Of a stretch of DNA of 8,190 nucleotides, positions 1 through 6,533 are shown in pieces; within the stretch, counting starts at the first letter, position 1; every line of letters begins with the position of its first letter. The notes beneath the pieces are model-generated. The model saw nothing but the letters and a program-made list of their open reading frames with translations, did not search any database and was not told where the DNA came from. The DNA is from Gammaproteobacteria bacterium. Lineage in GTDB: Bacteria; Pseudomonadota; Gammaproteobacteria; UBA12402. The position numbers and the translations under genes are program-made. Location of the stretch: contig JANQHY010000314.1 in the NCBI GenBank assembly GCA_028282395.1, positions 1 through 8,190 of the forward strand, written 5' to 3'.

Positions 1-707
1 CGGATAACCCTTCACTCACTCGCGATGTTTCCGGTGAAGGTGTGCAGCAAGCTCTACTAAAACTGGTTGAAGGTACTATTGCTTCCATTCCACCACAAGG
101 AAAACGTAAGCATCCTAATCAAGAGTTTCTTCAAGTAAATACCACCAATATTCTATTTATTTTTGGTGGCGCATTTGATGGGTTAGATAAAATTATCCAA
201 AAGCGTAGCGAGAAAACTGGTATCGGCTTTAGCGCTAATGTACGCAGTAAGGATGAGCGTAAACGCATTGGTGAGACCTTGAAGAAAATCCAACCAGAAG
301 ATCTGATTAATTATGGATTAATACCAGAATTTATTGGTCGACTACCCGTCATTGCTCATCTTGATGAGCTGACTGAAAGTGATTTAGTAAAAGTATTAAC
401 TGAGCCGAAGAACTCATTGATCAAACAGTATCAGAAATTATTTAAGATGGAAGATATTAAATTAGAGTTTAGAAAGAATGCGTTACACGCTATAGCTAAG
501 AAAGCCGTTGAAAGAAAAACTGGTGCTCGAGGATTGCGTTCAATTTTAGAAAATACTCTACTTGATCTAATGTTTGACCTCCCATCAATTGAAGATGCAG
601 AAAAGGTCATTATTGACGATGAGGTCATTGAGGGAAAAAGCGAACCTCTATTGCTCTATAAAGAAGAGGTAGAGGATGACCAAGCTGAAGAGTCAACAGC
701 TAATTAA
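1..707 (+). CDS. clpX: ClpX, ATP-dependent Clp protease ATP-binding subunit (5' end missing)
   Basis: This is the C-terminal part of ClpX, the hexameric AAA+ unfoldase that recognises, unfolds and threads tagged proteins into the ClpP peptidase in the cytoplasm. The reading frame is already open at base 3 ([13 protein letters not shown]..), so the GTG at 42 is an internal valine and not a start. The zinc-binding domain, Walker A and Walker B lie upstream of the window. Visible parts are the RKH pore loop (KRKHP), the region [16 protein letters not shown], the ClpP-docking IGF loop (TGIGFS), the arginine-finger segment (EFIGRLPV) and the sensor-2 helix (KTGARGLRS). The C-terminus ([27 protein letters not shown]) matches E. 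coli closely and ends in a short acidic tail, so the end looks intact. lon follows after 120 nt. The neighbourhood predicts clpP just upstream of the window. Identity is essentially certain. Confidence 0.98.
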   Translation, partial: DNPSLTRDVSGEGVQQALLKLVEGTIASIPPQGKRKHPNQEFLQVNTTNILFIFGGAFDGLDKIIQKRSEKTGIGFSANVRSKDERKRIGETLKKIQPEDLINYGLIPEFIGRLPVIAHLDELTESDLVKVLTEPKNSLIKQYQKLFKMEDIKLEFRKNALHAIAKKAVERKTGARGLRSILENTLLDLMFDLPSIEDAEKVIIDDEVIEGKSEPLLLYKEEVEDDQAEESTAN

Positions 708-787
708 TACGGTACAATAGTATTGTAGTTTTTAAATCATATAAGATATGTAGGTATCCACCACTATACCTCGATATGTATGATGTA

Positions 788-793
788 TATAAT
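788..793 (+). promoter_or_regulatory. Candidate -10 box of a lon promoter
   Basis: A perfect TATAAT lies 34 nt before the lon ATG in the 120-nt clpX-lon gap. No good -35 is visible at 16-18 bp; the best is TATACC at 765-770. In E. coli, lon has its own heat-shock promoter. I could not find a convincing sigma-32 pair (CTTGAA/CCCCAT) here, so sigma-70-type transcription is the simpler reading. The gap is AT-rich, so a chance match is possible. Confidence 0.4.
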
Positions 794-816
794 GTATTAA
801 CGAAATATAGGATGAC

Positions 817-821
817 AGGAG
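817..821 (+). promoter_or_regulatory. Ribosome binding site of lon
   Basis: AGGAG ends 6 nt before the ATG at 828. It fixes the lon start, which also agrees with the N-terminus expected from alignment to the conserved [16 protein letters not shown] block. Confidence 0.8.
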
Positions 822-827
822 AAGGCG

Positions 828-3317
828 ATGAGCAATGAGTTGGACCTACCTATTCCAGCAGAAATACCGGTATTACCTTTACGAGATGTGGTTGTCTACC
901 CTCATATGGTAATTCCGCTCTTTATTGGCCGGCCAAAATCTATTAAGGCCTTGGAAGTCAGTATGGATGAAAATAGCGATAAAAGGATTTTATTAGTTTC
1001 GCAGCATGATCCAAACATTGATGACCCTAGCGAACAAGAGCTCTACCATTTTGGTACGATTGCCTCAGTACTGCAGCTACTCAAACTCCCAGATGGCACA
1101 TTAAAAGCGCTTGTTGAAGGTGAGAGCCGTGTTAAGATTAAGCGCTTTATTAATCAGACTGACTATATCTCTGCTGAAGTCACAACATTTAATCAATCCC
1201 TGACTGAATTAGATGATAAAGAGCAACGTGAAACTGAAGTATTAATGCGCTCGATACTCTCACTATTCGACCAATATGCGAAATTAAGTCGCAAGGTACC
1301 CACTGAATTAATTGGATCACTCAGCAATCTCAATGAACCGGATAGATTGGCCGACACTATTGCTGCACATCTTAATCTTAAAATTTCTGATAAGCAGGAG
1401 CTATTGGAGATTGGGGAATTAAAAAAACGGCTGAATAAATTACTCTCCCTGGTACAAAATGAAATTAATCTCCTAAAAATAGAGAAACGTATTCGTGGCC
1501 GTGTCGAGCAACAGATCAAAAAAAATCAGCGCGAATACTATCTTAATGAGCAGATGAAAGCCATTCAAAAAGAGCTCAACACCATGGAAGATGGTGCCAA
1601 CGAAGTTGACTCATTAAGAGCAAAAATTGATAAAGCTGGCATGACCAAAGAGGCGCATGAAAAAGCAATATCAGAACTAAACAAATTGAAAATGATGCCA
1701 GCGATGTCAGCGGAAGCTACTGTCTGCCGCAATTATCTAGACTGGTTAATCTCGGTACCATGGAAGAAAAAATCAAAAGTTACAATTAACTTGAAGAAAG
1801 CCAAGAAAGTGCTTGATGAACAACATTATGGTCTCGAAAAAATCAAAGAGCGCTTTATTGAATACCTTGCTGTACAGCAGCGTGTAGCAAAAGTCAAAGG
1901 CGCTATTCTGTGTCTGGTCGGACCTCCTGGAGTTGGTAAAACTTCATTAGGGCAATCAATTGCTGAAGCAACTGGCCGTAAATTTATTCGCGTCTCACTC
2001 GGCGGCGTGCGTGATGAAGCAGAGATTCGCGGCCACCGCAGAACCTATATTGGTTCGATGCCTGGTAAAATTATCCAGAAAATGGCCAAAGCTGAAGTAA
2101 AAAATCCCCTATTCATGCTTGATGAAATTGACAAAATGGCAATGGATTTTCGTGGTGATCCAGCTTCAGCACTGCTAGAGGTGCTTGATCCCGAGCAAAA
2201 TGATATTTTTAGTGATCACTATCTTGAGGTTGATTATGATCTCTCTTCTGTGATGTTTATTGCTACTGCCAATACACTGGATATCCCCCCTGCTCTTCTT
2301 GACCGTATGGAGGTTATTCGCATTTCTGGTTACACCGAAGATGAGAAAATACATATTGCTCAGCGTCACCTGTTAAACAAACAGATTGAGGCGAATGGTC
2401 TCAAGAAAGATGAAATTGAGTTACCAGCAAAAACAATTCAATCAATCATTCGCTACTACACGCGCGAGGCAGGCGTGAGAAACTTAGAACGTGAAATTTC
2501 CAAAACTTGCCGTAAGGTTGTTAAAAATATTCTCACTGACAAACGTCTGAAAAAAGTACGTGTCACAGAAGATAACCTTGAAGAGTACCTTGGCGTTAAA
2601 CAGTATCGTTATGGGACTGCTGATGAAGTTGACCGTGTTGGCCAAGTAACGGGACTTGCTTGGACGGAAGTTGGCGGTGAGTTACTCAAAATCGAGGCCT
2701 CAGCAGTAAAAGGTAAAGGAAAGGTTACCCTGACCGGTCAGTTAGGCGATGTCATGCAAGAGTCGATACAAGCCGCTATGACTGTCGTACGTGCTCGAGC
2801 AAAAGCGTACAATATTCCTAGTAAATACTTCGATAATTATGACATTCATATCCACTTGCCTGAGGGCGCCATTCCTAAAGATGGCCCGAGTGCAGGTATC
2901 GGTATGTGTACGGCACTTCTGTCAGTTATGACGGATAACCCTGTCCGAGCAGATCTGGCAATGACCGGTGAAATCACCCTGCGCGGTGAAATACTACCAA
3001 TTGGTGGCCTTAAAGAGAAACTGCTGGCAGCACTGCGTGGTGGTATTCAAGAGGTGTTAATACCTGAAGAAAATATTAAAGATTTAAAGGAGATACCGGA
3101 AAATGTTAAGAAAGACCTTAAGATTTATCCAGTCTCCTGGATTGAAGAGGTATTAAAGGTAGCATTCGCTAAACCGTTCAAGAAGAAGGTAAGAAAAAGC
3201 ACTACAACTAAGAAAGCAAAAACAACGCCAACCAAGCGCGTTGTTAAGAAAAAAACCACTTCTACGCGGGCACGAACAACAAAGACTAGCAAAGGAACGA
3301 AAAGGAAAAAATCCTGA
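828..3317 (+). CDS. lon: Lon, ATP-dependent serine protease with a basic C-terminal tail
   Basis: Lon is the cytoplasmic homohexameric AAA+ protease that degrades misfolded and short-lived regulatory proteins. The 829 residues hold the whole family architecture. The substrate-binding N-domain starts at [20 protein letters not shown], followed by a helical linker with [16 protein letters not shown]. The AAA+ module has Walker A GPPGVGKT (365-372), Walker B with D432/E433, and sensor-2 R551 in [12 protein letters not shown]. The protease domain has catalytic S688 in PKDGPSAG and K731 in GGLKEK, 43 residues apart as in E. coli (S679/K722). Numbering is offset by 9 from E. coli. Homology ends near residue 784. 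The last 45 residues (785-829, bases 3180-3314) form an added tail of 16 Lys, 5 Arg, 13 Thr and 4 Ser with no acidic residue. The protease should be active. The tail's role is unknown; DNA or polyphosphate binding is a guess. Confidence 0.98.
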   Translation: MSNELDLPIPAEIPVLPLRDVVVYPHMVIPLFIGRPKSIKALEVSMDENSDKRILLVSQHDPNIDDPSEQELYHFGTIASVLQLLKLPDGTLKALVEGESRVKIKRFINQTDYISAEVTTFNQSLTELDDKEQRETEVLMRSILSLFDQYAKLSRKVPTELIGSLSNLNEPDRLADTIAAHLNLKISDKQELLEIGELKKRLNKLLSLVQNEINLLKIEKRIRGRVEQQIKKNQREYYLNEQMKAIQKELNTMEDGANEVDSLRAKIDKAGMTKEAHEKAISELNKLKMMPAMSAEATVCRNYLDWLISVPWKKKSKVTINLKKAKKVLDEQHYGLEKIKERFIEYLAVQQRVAKVKGAILCLVGPPGVGKTSLGQSIAEATGRKFIRVSLGGVRDEAEIRGHRRTYIGSMPGKIIQKMAKAEVKNPLFMLDEIDKMAMDFRGDPASALLEVLDPEQNDIFSDHYLEVDYDLSSVMFIATANTLDIPPALLDRMEVIRISGYTEDEKIHIAQRHLLNKQIEANGLKKDEIELPAKTIQSIIRYYTREAGVRNLEREISKTCRKVVKNILTDKRLKKVRVTEDNLEEYLGVKQYRYGTADEVDRVGQVTGLAWTEVGGELLKIEASAVKGKGKVTLTGQLGDVMQESIQAAMTVVRARAKAYNIPSKYFDNYDIHIHLPEGAIPKDGPSAGIGMCTALLSVMTDNPVRADLAMTGEITLRGEILPIGGLKEKLLAALRGGIQEVLIPEENIKDLKEIPENVKKDLKIYPVSWIEEVLKVAFAKPFKKKVRKSTTTKKAKTTPTKRVVKKKTTSTRARTTKTSKGTKRKKS

Positions 3318-3337
3318 TTTTTATTACAAGGTAGGTC

Positions 3338-3366
3338 TTGCGCCTTTACGCTAAAGCTGGTATAAA
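3338..3366 (+). promoter_or_regulatory. Probable hup promoter (extended -10)
   Basis: An extended -10, TGGTATAAA (TG at 3358-3359, hexamer 3361-3366), lies 17 bp after a weak -35, TTGCGC (3338-3343). Transcription would start near 3373 and leave a leader of roughly 95 nt before the HU start at 3473-3475 or its in-frame neighbour at 3470. This would let hup be expressed apart from lon, as expected for an abundant nucleoid protein. The match is good but is a sequence pattern only. Confidence 0.5.
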
Positions 3367-3469
3367 TAGGCCTTAATTGAGCGTCTCCAAGCGATTGAGT
3401 GATGAGAAAATTCTTATTACTTTGTAGTGAGGAGGCATGATTAACAGTTTTAAAGTAAGGAAAGAAGCT

Positions 3470-3742
3470 ATGAATAAAACAGAGCTTGCCGAAATCATTG
3501 CTGAAGAGTTGGAGCTGTCTAAAGCCAAAGGTCTACGGGCTGTTGACGTAATGATTGAAAGTATTATTAAAGCCGTTAAAAAGGGAGATGATGTCACATT
3601 AATCGGTTTTGGAACGTTCAAAAAAGTGAAACGTGCTGCTCGTCAGGCGAGAAATCCTCGTACTGGCGCAATGATGAAAATTGCTGCTAAGTGCATTCCA
3701 GCATTTAAAGCAGGTAAAGCTTTCAAAGAGAAAGTTAAGTAG
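3470..3742 (+). CDS. hupB: HU-beta-type nucleoid DNA-binding protein
   Basis: HU is a small dimeric protein that binds and bends DNA without strong sequence preference and compacts the nucleoid. Starting at the ATG at 3470 gives MNKTELAEII.. and exactly 90 residues, the normal HU length. An AAGGA at 3457-3461 lies 8 nt before it. An in-frame ATG at 3437 would add 11 residues (MINSFKVRKEA), but the GGAGG in front of it leaves only 1 nt of spacing. Diagnostic features are GDDVTLIGFGTF (about 40-50), the beta-arm with the DNA-intercalating proline in RNPRTG (61-66), and the C-terminal IPAFKAGKAFKEKVK. Cys75 sits where E. coli HU-beta has a lysine, which is unusual because HU proteins generally lack cysteine. 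The gene lies 152 nt after lon, the standard gammaproteobacterial position. Confidence 0.96.
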   Translation: MNKTELAEIIAEELELSKAKGLRAVDVMIESIIKAVKKGDDVTLIGFGTFKKVKRAARQARNPRTGAMMKIAAKCIPAFKAGKAFKEKVK

Positions 3743-3768
3743 TCATAACGTTTTCAAGTATTCCTTTT

Positions 3769-3810
3769 AATTTTCGGGCATTTCATAGTTTTTTGAAATG
3801 CCCGAAAATT
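3769..3810 (+). terminator. Strong stem-loop after hup, possible transcript end
   Basis: A perfect 17-bp inverted repeat (AATTTTCGGGCATTTCA at 3769-3785, complement at 3794-3810) has an 8-nt U-rich loop and starts 26 nt after the hup stop. Its position suggests a transcript end or a 3' stabilising hairpin. Neither strand has the run of U directly after the GC core that a classical intrinsic terminator needs; the + strand continues TTTAAAAAAG. I therefore call the structure with confidence and its function without. Confidence 0.42.
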
Positions 3811-3831
3811 TAAAAAAGAGTGATTTTTCAT

Positions 3832-3851
3832 TGTTGATGTCAAAATCAACA
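3832..3851 (+). repeat. Small inverted repeat
   Basis: TGTTGAT (3832-3838) and ATCAACA (3845-3851) form a 7-bp stem with a 6-nt loop, about 20 nt after the large hairpin. No U-tract follows. It could be part of the hup transcript's 3' end or an operator-like site. Confidence 0.3.
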
Positions 3852-3904
3852 GCAGAAGTGTAACACACACCAGACTTCATTAAGACGCATAGTTTGCTCT
3901 TTAC

Positions 3905-3951
3905 CTAAAACAGAGGATATTGACAATTTATGTTAAAATACCTTGTTTTAG
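3905..3951 (+). promoter_or_regulatory. Candidate tRNA promoter region inside an inverted repeat
   Basis: This AT-rich stretch upstream of the tRNAs contains a perfect TTGACA (3920-3925) and an extended -10, TGTTAAAAT (hexamer TAAAAT 3934-3939). They are only 8 bp apart and cannot be a pair; TAAAAT would work as an extended -10 on its own. CTAAAACA (3905-3912) and TGTTTTAG (3944-3951) are perfect inverted repeats flanking both boxes, which suggests an operator or a cruciform. Confidence 0.35.
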
Positions 3952-3954
3952 CCA

Positions 3955-3983
3955 TTGTTTGATGATGGAATGCGTGGTAAAGT
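3955..3983 (+). promoter_or_regulatory. Second candidate tRNA promoter
   Basis: TTGTTT (3955-3960), a 17-bp spacer and TAAAGT (3978-3983) preceded by TGG give an acceptable extended -10 promoter. A GC-rich stretch (TCTGGCTGCGC) follows at the discriminator/start region, as often seen for stringently controlled stable-RNA promoters. It would start transcription about 50 nt before tRNA-Val. It competes with the candidate just upstream and I cannot decide between them. Confidence 0.3.
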
Positions 3984-4037
3984 TCTGGCTGCGCAATTGG
4001 GTAGATGGATAGAGCCTAATAAACACGATGGAATAGC

Positions 4038-4113
4038 GGGTGCTTAGCTCAGCTGGTAGAGCATCGCCCTTACAAGGCGAGGGTCGCAGGTTCGATCCCT
4101 GCAGCACCCACCA
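4038..4113 (+). tRNA. tRNA-Val (anticodon UAC)
   Basis: A 76-nt cloverleaf with encoded CCA. The acceptor stem is GGGTGCT/AGCACCC, the D-arm GCTC..GAGC, and the anticodon stem TCGCC/GGCGA around loop CTTACAA with anticodon TAC at 4071-4073. The T-arm is GCAGG-TTCGATC-CCTGC and the discriminator is A. All stems pair fully. It reads the Val codons GUA and GUG (and more if U34 is modified). It is the first of a two-tRNA transcript. Confidence 0.98.
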
Positions 4114-4117
4114 CAGT

Positions 4118-4194
4118 GGAGTGGTAGTTCAGTTGGTTAGAATGCCGGCCTGTCACGCCGGAGGTCGCGGGTTCGAATCCCGTCCACTCCGCCA
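4118..4194 (+). tRNA. tRNA-Asp (anticodon GUC)
   Basis: A 77-nt cloverleaf with encoded CCA. The acceptor stem is GGAGTGG/CCACTCC, the D-arm GTTC..GAAT, and the anticodon stem CCGGC/GCCGG around CTGTCAC with anticodon GTC at 4152-4154. The T-arm is GCGGG-TTCGAAT-CCCGT and the discriminator is G73, a tRNA-Asp identity element. It starts 4 nt after the CCA of tRNA-Val, so the two are almost certainly cut from one precursor. Confidence 0.98.
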
Positions 4195-4224
4195 ACATTA
4201 TTGGCTTATGCCTATATGCAAACC

Positions 4225-4259
4225 TGTTATGATACAATAGGTTGCCTAGGCACCTTATT
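4225..4259 (+). promoter_or_regulatory. Weak promoter and stem-loop before the lipoprotein gene
   Basis: An extended -10 pattern TGTTATGAT (hexamer 4228-4233) overlaps a second -10-like TACAAT (4233-4238). No clear -35 is present. The following AATAGGT (4236-4242) can pair with ACCTTATT (4252-4259) around CCTAGG, with two single-base bulges. The structure could end the tRNA transcript or sit in the leader of the next gene. Both readings are tentative. Confidence 0.25.
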
Positions 4260-4283
4260 ATTAGCAATTGAAATCAGCTAACG

Positions 4284-4289
4284 AGGAGG
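4284..4289 (+). promoter_or_regulatory. Ribosome binding site deciding a GTG start
   Basis: AGGAGG lies 4 nt before GTG 4294 and 19 nt before the in-frame ATG at 4309. The spacing is slightly short but favours the GTG. That start also supplies the Lys-Arg at positions 4-5 expected at the front of a signal peptide. Confidence 0.6.
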
Positions 4290-4293
4290 AAAA

Positions 4294-4923
4294 GTGGCAA
4301 TCAAAAGGATGACAACCGTAGGTTTATTAGTTTTTACCCTACTCTCTTACCTAGTCGTCAGCAGCTGTGCTACAACCCCTGCGCCACCTGATAACCCCAA
4401 TAACATCTGTAGTATCTTCCGCCAATACCCGAAATGGTACTGGGCAGCGAAAGAGGCACGCCACCAGTGGAAGATCCCCATTAGTACCCAGATGGCTATT
4501 ATGTACCATGAATCGAGCTTTAGAGGCAACGTTAGACCTCCACGAGAGAAAGTCCTTGGGGTGATCCCATGGAAACACCCAACAACCGCTTACGGCTACT
4601 CACAAGCGCTAGATTATACTTGGCAGGTCTATGAGCGTCAGACCGGCAAAACAGGCAGCAGTCGTAATAACTTTAGTGATGCGATTGACTTCATTGCCTG
4701 GTACTCACATCGTGCCCATGTACTCGCCAATATCTCCAATAATGATAGTTATGCGCTATACCTTGCTTACCATGAAGGAATTGGGAATTATAAACGCGGC
4801 ACTTACCGCAACAAGAAATGGTTAATCGACGTTGCCCATCGTGTTGATCGACGTGCGCGCATGTACCGAACACAATTACTACACTGTGAAGCCACCCTTC
4901 CGCGTAAACCCTGGTGGTACTAA
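4294..4923 (+). CDS. Lysozyme-fold (SLT-like) lipoprotein, putative lytic transglycosylase
   Basis: The 209-residue protein begins with a lipoprotein signal peptide: basic AIKRM, hydrophobic core VGLLVFTLLSYLVV and lipobox V22-S-S-C25. Ala26 at +2 suggests outer-membrane sorting by the E. coli rule. The mature part looks like a goose-lysozyme/SLT fold. The helix ISTQMAIMYHESSF carries E73 in the typical E-S context as likely catalytic acid, AYGYSQALDYTWQVY (about 99-113) resembles the G-x-x-Q motif, and YALYLAYHEG (about 152-161) resembles the late SLT motif. Members cleave the glycan strands of peptidoglycan in the periplasm. Cys39 and Cys198 bracket the domain and could form a disulfide. 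The protein is short for a full Slt or MltC-type enzyme and has no extra substrate-binding domain. The MFS gene follows after 3 nt. The lipoprotein call is firm; enzyme activity is inferred from weak motifs. Confidence 0.75.
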   Translation: MAIKRMTTVGLLVFTLLSYLVVSSCATTPAPPDNPNNICSIFRQYPKWYWAAKEARHQWKIPISTQMAIMYHESSFRGNVRPPREKVLGVIPWKHPTTAYGYSQALDYTWQVYERQTGKTGSSRNNFSDAIDFIAWYSHRAHVLANISNNDSYALYLAYHEGIGNYKRGTYRNKKWLIDVAHRVDRRARMYRTQLLHCEATLPRKPWWY

Positions 4924-4926
4924 TCT

Positions 4927-6132
4927 GTGGAAGTAAGTGAACCCACTATCTGGAGAAATTTCAGATTTGTTCGCTTTTTTACCTCATTTACTATCGGCAA
5001 TATCGGTGACTGGTTTGACATTTTTGCACTACAGATTATCTTCGTGCACGAATGGCATGCATCCCCTATGTTGATGGGGGTATTAATACTTTTCTACTTC
5101 CTCCCTGCTATTTTATTAGGCCCTATTGCAGGTGTTTGGGCTGATCGCGTTAGTCAACGCAATTTGATGCTAATCACTGATGGTTTAGCCGCTGTTCTAA
5201 CATTAGGACTCTATTTTAGCCCTAACGTACTCAGCGCATTAATACTACTCATCATTCGCTCTTCTGTTGTGAGTTTCAATGTACCGGCGCAACAAGCTTA
5301 TATTAAACAGGTAGTCAGCGATAATCAGTTACTCAAAGCATCAAGCTATACCAGCATTGTCTTTCAGATGTGCAAAGTAATGGGTCCGATACTCGGTGCC
5401 GCAGTATTGCTCTATACTTCGGCAAGAGCCTGTTTATTAATTAATGTATTTAGCTTTCTTCTCTCAACTATAATTTTATTCACGCTACCTAAAGACCGGA
5501 TTGAAAAACATAGTACACAAGATGAGGCTCCGAAACGTTGGACAAAAGATCTGACAGAGGGAGCAAAATATGTTTGGAGTGTTCGGCTAATGCGTATAAC
5601 CTTAACAATCGTTATGCTATGGTTTTTTTGCAGTATGTTACGGCAAGCACAATTGGCGATCTTTTTAAAATATTTATTGCCTCAGAAACAAAATGCACTT
5701 GGCCTATTTATGGGACTAGATGGATTAGGTGCAGTAACCTCAAGTATTTTTATTAGTCGTAAGAAATATATTGCCAATCATCACCGCTATTTTTTTCTTG
5801 GTTTTCTGTTATTAGCCAGTGGTATTTTAGGTGTTGCCATTTACCAAGCCAGCTGGCCTCACTATATCCTCTATCTTTTTGCGATAGTTATTGGTTTAGG
5901 CACGGGTGTACAGCTGGTTAATTACAGCTACATTCTTAAAAAAGAGACGCCTAAAAAGCAGATTGGCCGTGTTTCAGGGATTGCTACGGCATTACAAAGC
6001 TGTGCATTAACCCTTGGCACCCTCTCCAGTGGTTTTTTCGTTTTATGGTTTGGCATTCGTGAAGTTTATCTCGGTCTTGCTGCGATAATGTTAATTCTCG
6101 CTATCGCTTCATTAATTTTTATACATAAATAA
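4927..6132 (+). CDS. MFS transporter, EntS-like (MFS_3 type)
   Basis: A 401-residue inner-membrane major facilitator protein with about 12 hydrophobic segments and a hydrophilic central loop (about 188-212, [18 protein letters not shown]). The N-terminus [24 protein letters not shown] and the cytoplasmic motif [16 protein letters not shown] (65-79, with D73/R74) are typical. [23 protein letters not shown] (119-141) and [24 protein letters not shown] match the pattern of the EntS/MFS_3 branch, which includes siderophore and drug exporters. The substrate cannot be told. The start is a GTG 3 nt after the lipoprotein stop, with a partial site GGTGG at 4913-4917 inside the upstream gene, which suggests translational coupling. 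No later ATG would keep the first membrane helix. The length is normal and the gene looks intact. Confidence 0.85.
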   Translation: MEVSEPTIWRNFRFVRFFTSFTIGNIGDWFDIFALQIIFVHEWHASPMLMGVLILFYFLPAILLGPIAGVWADRVSQRNLMLITDGLAAVLTLGLYFSPNVLSALILLIIRSSVVSFNVPAQQAYIKQVVSDNQLLKASSYTSIVFQMCKVMGPILGAAVLLYTSARACLLINVFSFLLSTIILFTLPKDRIEKHSTQDEAPKRWTKDLTEGAKYVWSVRLMRITLTIVMLWFFCSMLRQAQLAIFLKYLLPQKQNALGLFMGLDGLGAVTSSIFISRKKYIANHHRYFFLGFLLLASGILGVAIYQASWPHYILYLFAIVIGLGTGVQLVNYSYILKKETPKKQIGRVSGIATALQSCALTLGTLSSGFFVLWFGIREVYLGLAAIMLILAIASLIFIHK

Positions 6133-6136
6133 GACT

Positions 6137-6155
6137 CGCCAACTTGGAGATGGCG
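6137..6155. repeat. Hairpin just after the MFS stop
   Basis: CGCCA (6137-6141) and TGGCG (6151-6155) form a 5-bp GC-rich stem with a 9-nt loop, 4 nt after the stop codon. No U-tract follows, so it is not a classical terminator. It is the first of several hairpins in this block. Confidence 0.35.
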
Positions 6156-6195
6156 CCGCAACGCTTACGGCTTTTAGCGCAGCCAGTGTTGGTAA

Positions 6196-6221
6196 GGCGC
6201 TTGATCTTCTGCCAAGCCGCC
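6196..6221. repeat. Hairpin in the GC-rich block
   Basis: GGCGCTTG (6196-6203) pairs with CAAG (6213-6216) and CGCC (6218-6221), with one bulged C at 6217 and a 9-nt loop. This gives 8 bp in all, the strongest structure in this part. Confidence 0.4.
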
Positions 6222-6401
6222 CAAAACGTCTCACTGTATGTAGCGGCGGCATACTTGCCTGATAATAGAAACTCGCAGATTCTAAGCGCCAATAGCAGCA
6301 ATATTCGTTTGCCAAATAGAAAAAAGTCTGATACTATCAAATCTGGTTCTATCCATAGATAGTAGAAAAGCTAATGAAAATTGCATCAACAGAGAGCGTA
6401 T

Positions 6402-6433
6402 ATAGCAAGCAGCAACAAGCTGCTTCGAGCTAT
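6402..6433. repeat. Long hairpin upstream of the permease gene
   Basis: AAGCAGC (6407-6413) and GCTGCTT (6419-6425) form a 7-bp stem with loop AACAA. It is continued by ATAGC (6402-6406) and GCTAT (6429-6433) after a 3-nt bulge, giving 12 bp in all. The hairpin lies inside the segment bounded by GTATATA (6398-6404) and TATATAC (6484-6490). Confidence 0.45.
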
Positions 6434-6533
6434 TCTGTTGCCTCACTTCTATCACTCCTGCTGCGCTGCGGTCAGTAGCGCTTTATATACATACAATCAA
6501 AAATCCATTTATTTCAATATTTTAAAACCTAGT

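Noticed and set aside
42..44. GTG as a start for a 221-residue ClpX
   Set aside because: The frame is open upstream to the window edge with clear ClpX sequence ([13 protein letters not shown]), so this codon is an internal valine.
1193..1519. 108-codon open frame on the minus strand
   Set aside because: It lies wholly inside lon, whose frame and motifs are certain, and it has no recognisable product.
3344..3356. CTTTA/TAAAG hairpin as a lon terminator
   Set aside because: It has only 5 bp, a 3-nt loop and no U-tract, and it overlaps the hup promoter spacer.
3920..3948. TTGACA as -35 of a normal 17-bp-spaced tRNA promoter
   Set aside because: At 16-18 bp downstream the sequence is CTTGTTTT, which does not resemble a -10 box.
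4040..4267. Open frames over the two tRNA genes on both strands (66 and 65 codons)
   Set aside because: They are translations of tRNA sequence. The peptides (GFEPATSGV, GIEPATLAL, RRFDPCSTHHSG) are well-known spurious products of tRNA regions.
6112..6362. Short open frames on both strands after the MFS gene (67-73 codons)
   Set aside because: They overlap one another, lack ribosome binding sites and resemble no known protein. The GC-rich repeat-like composition explains why they stay open.
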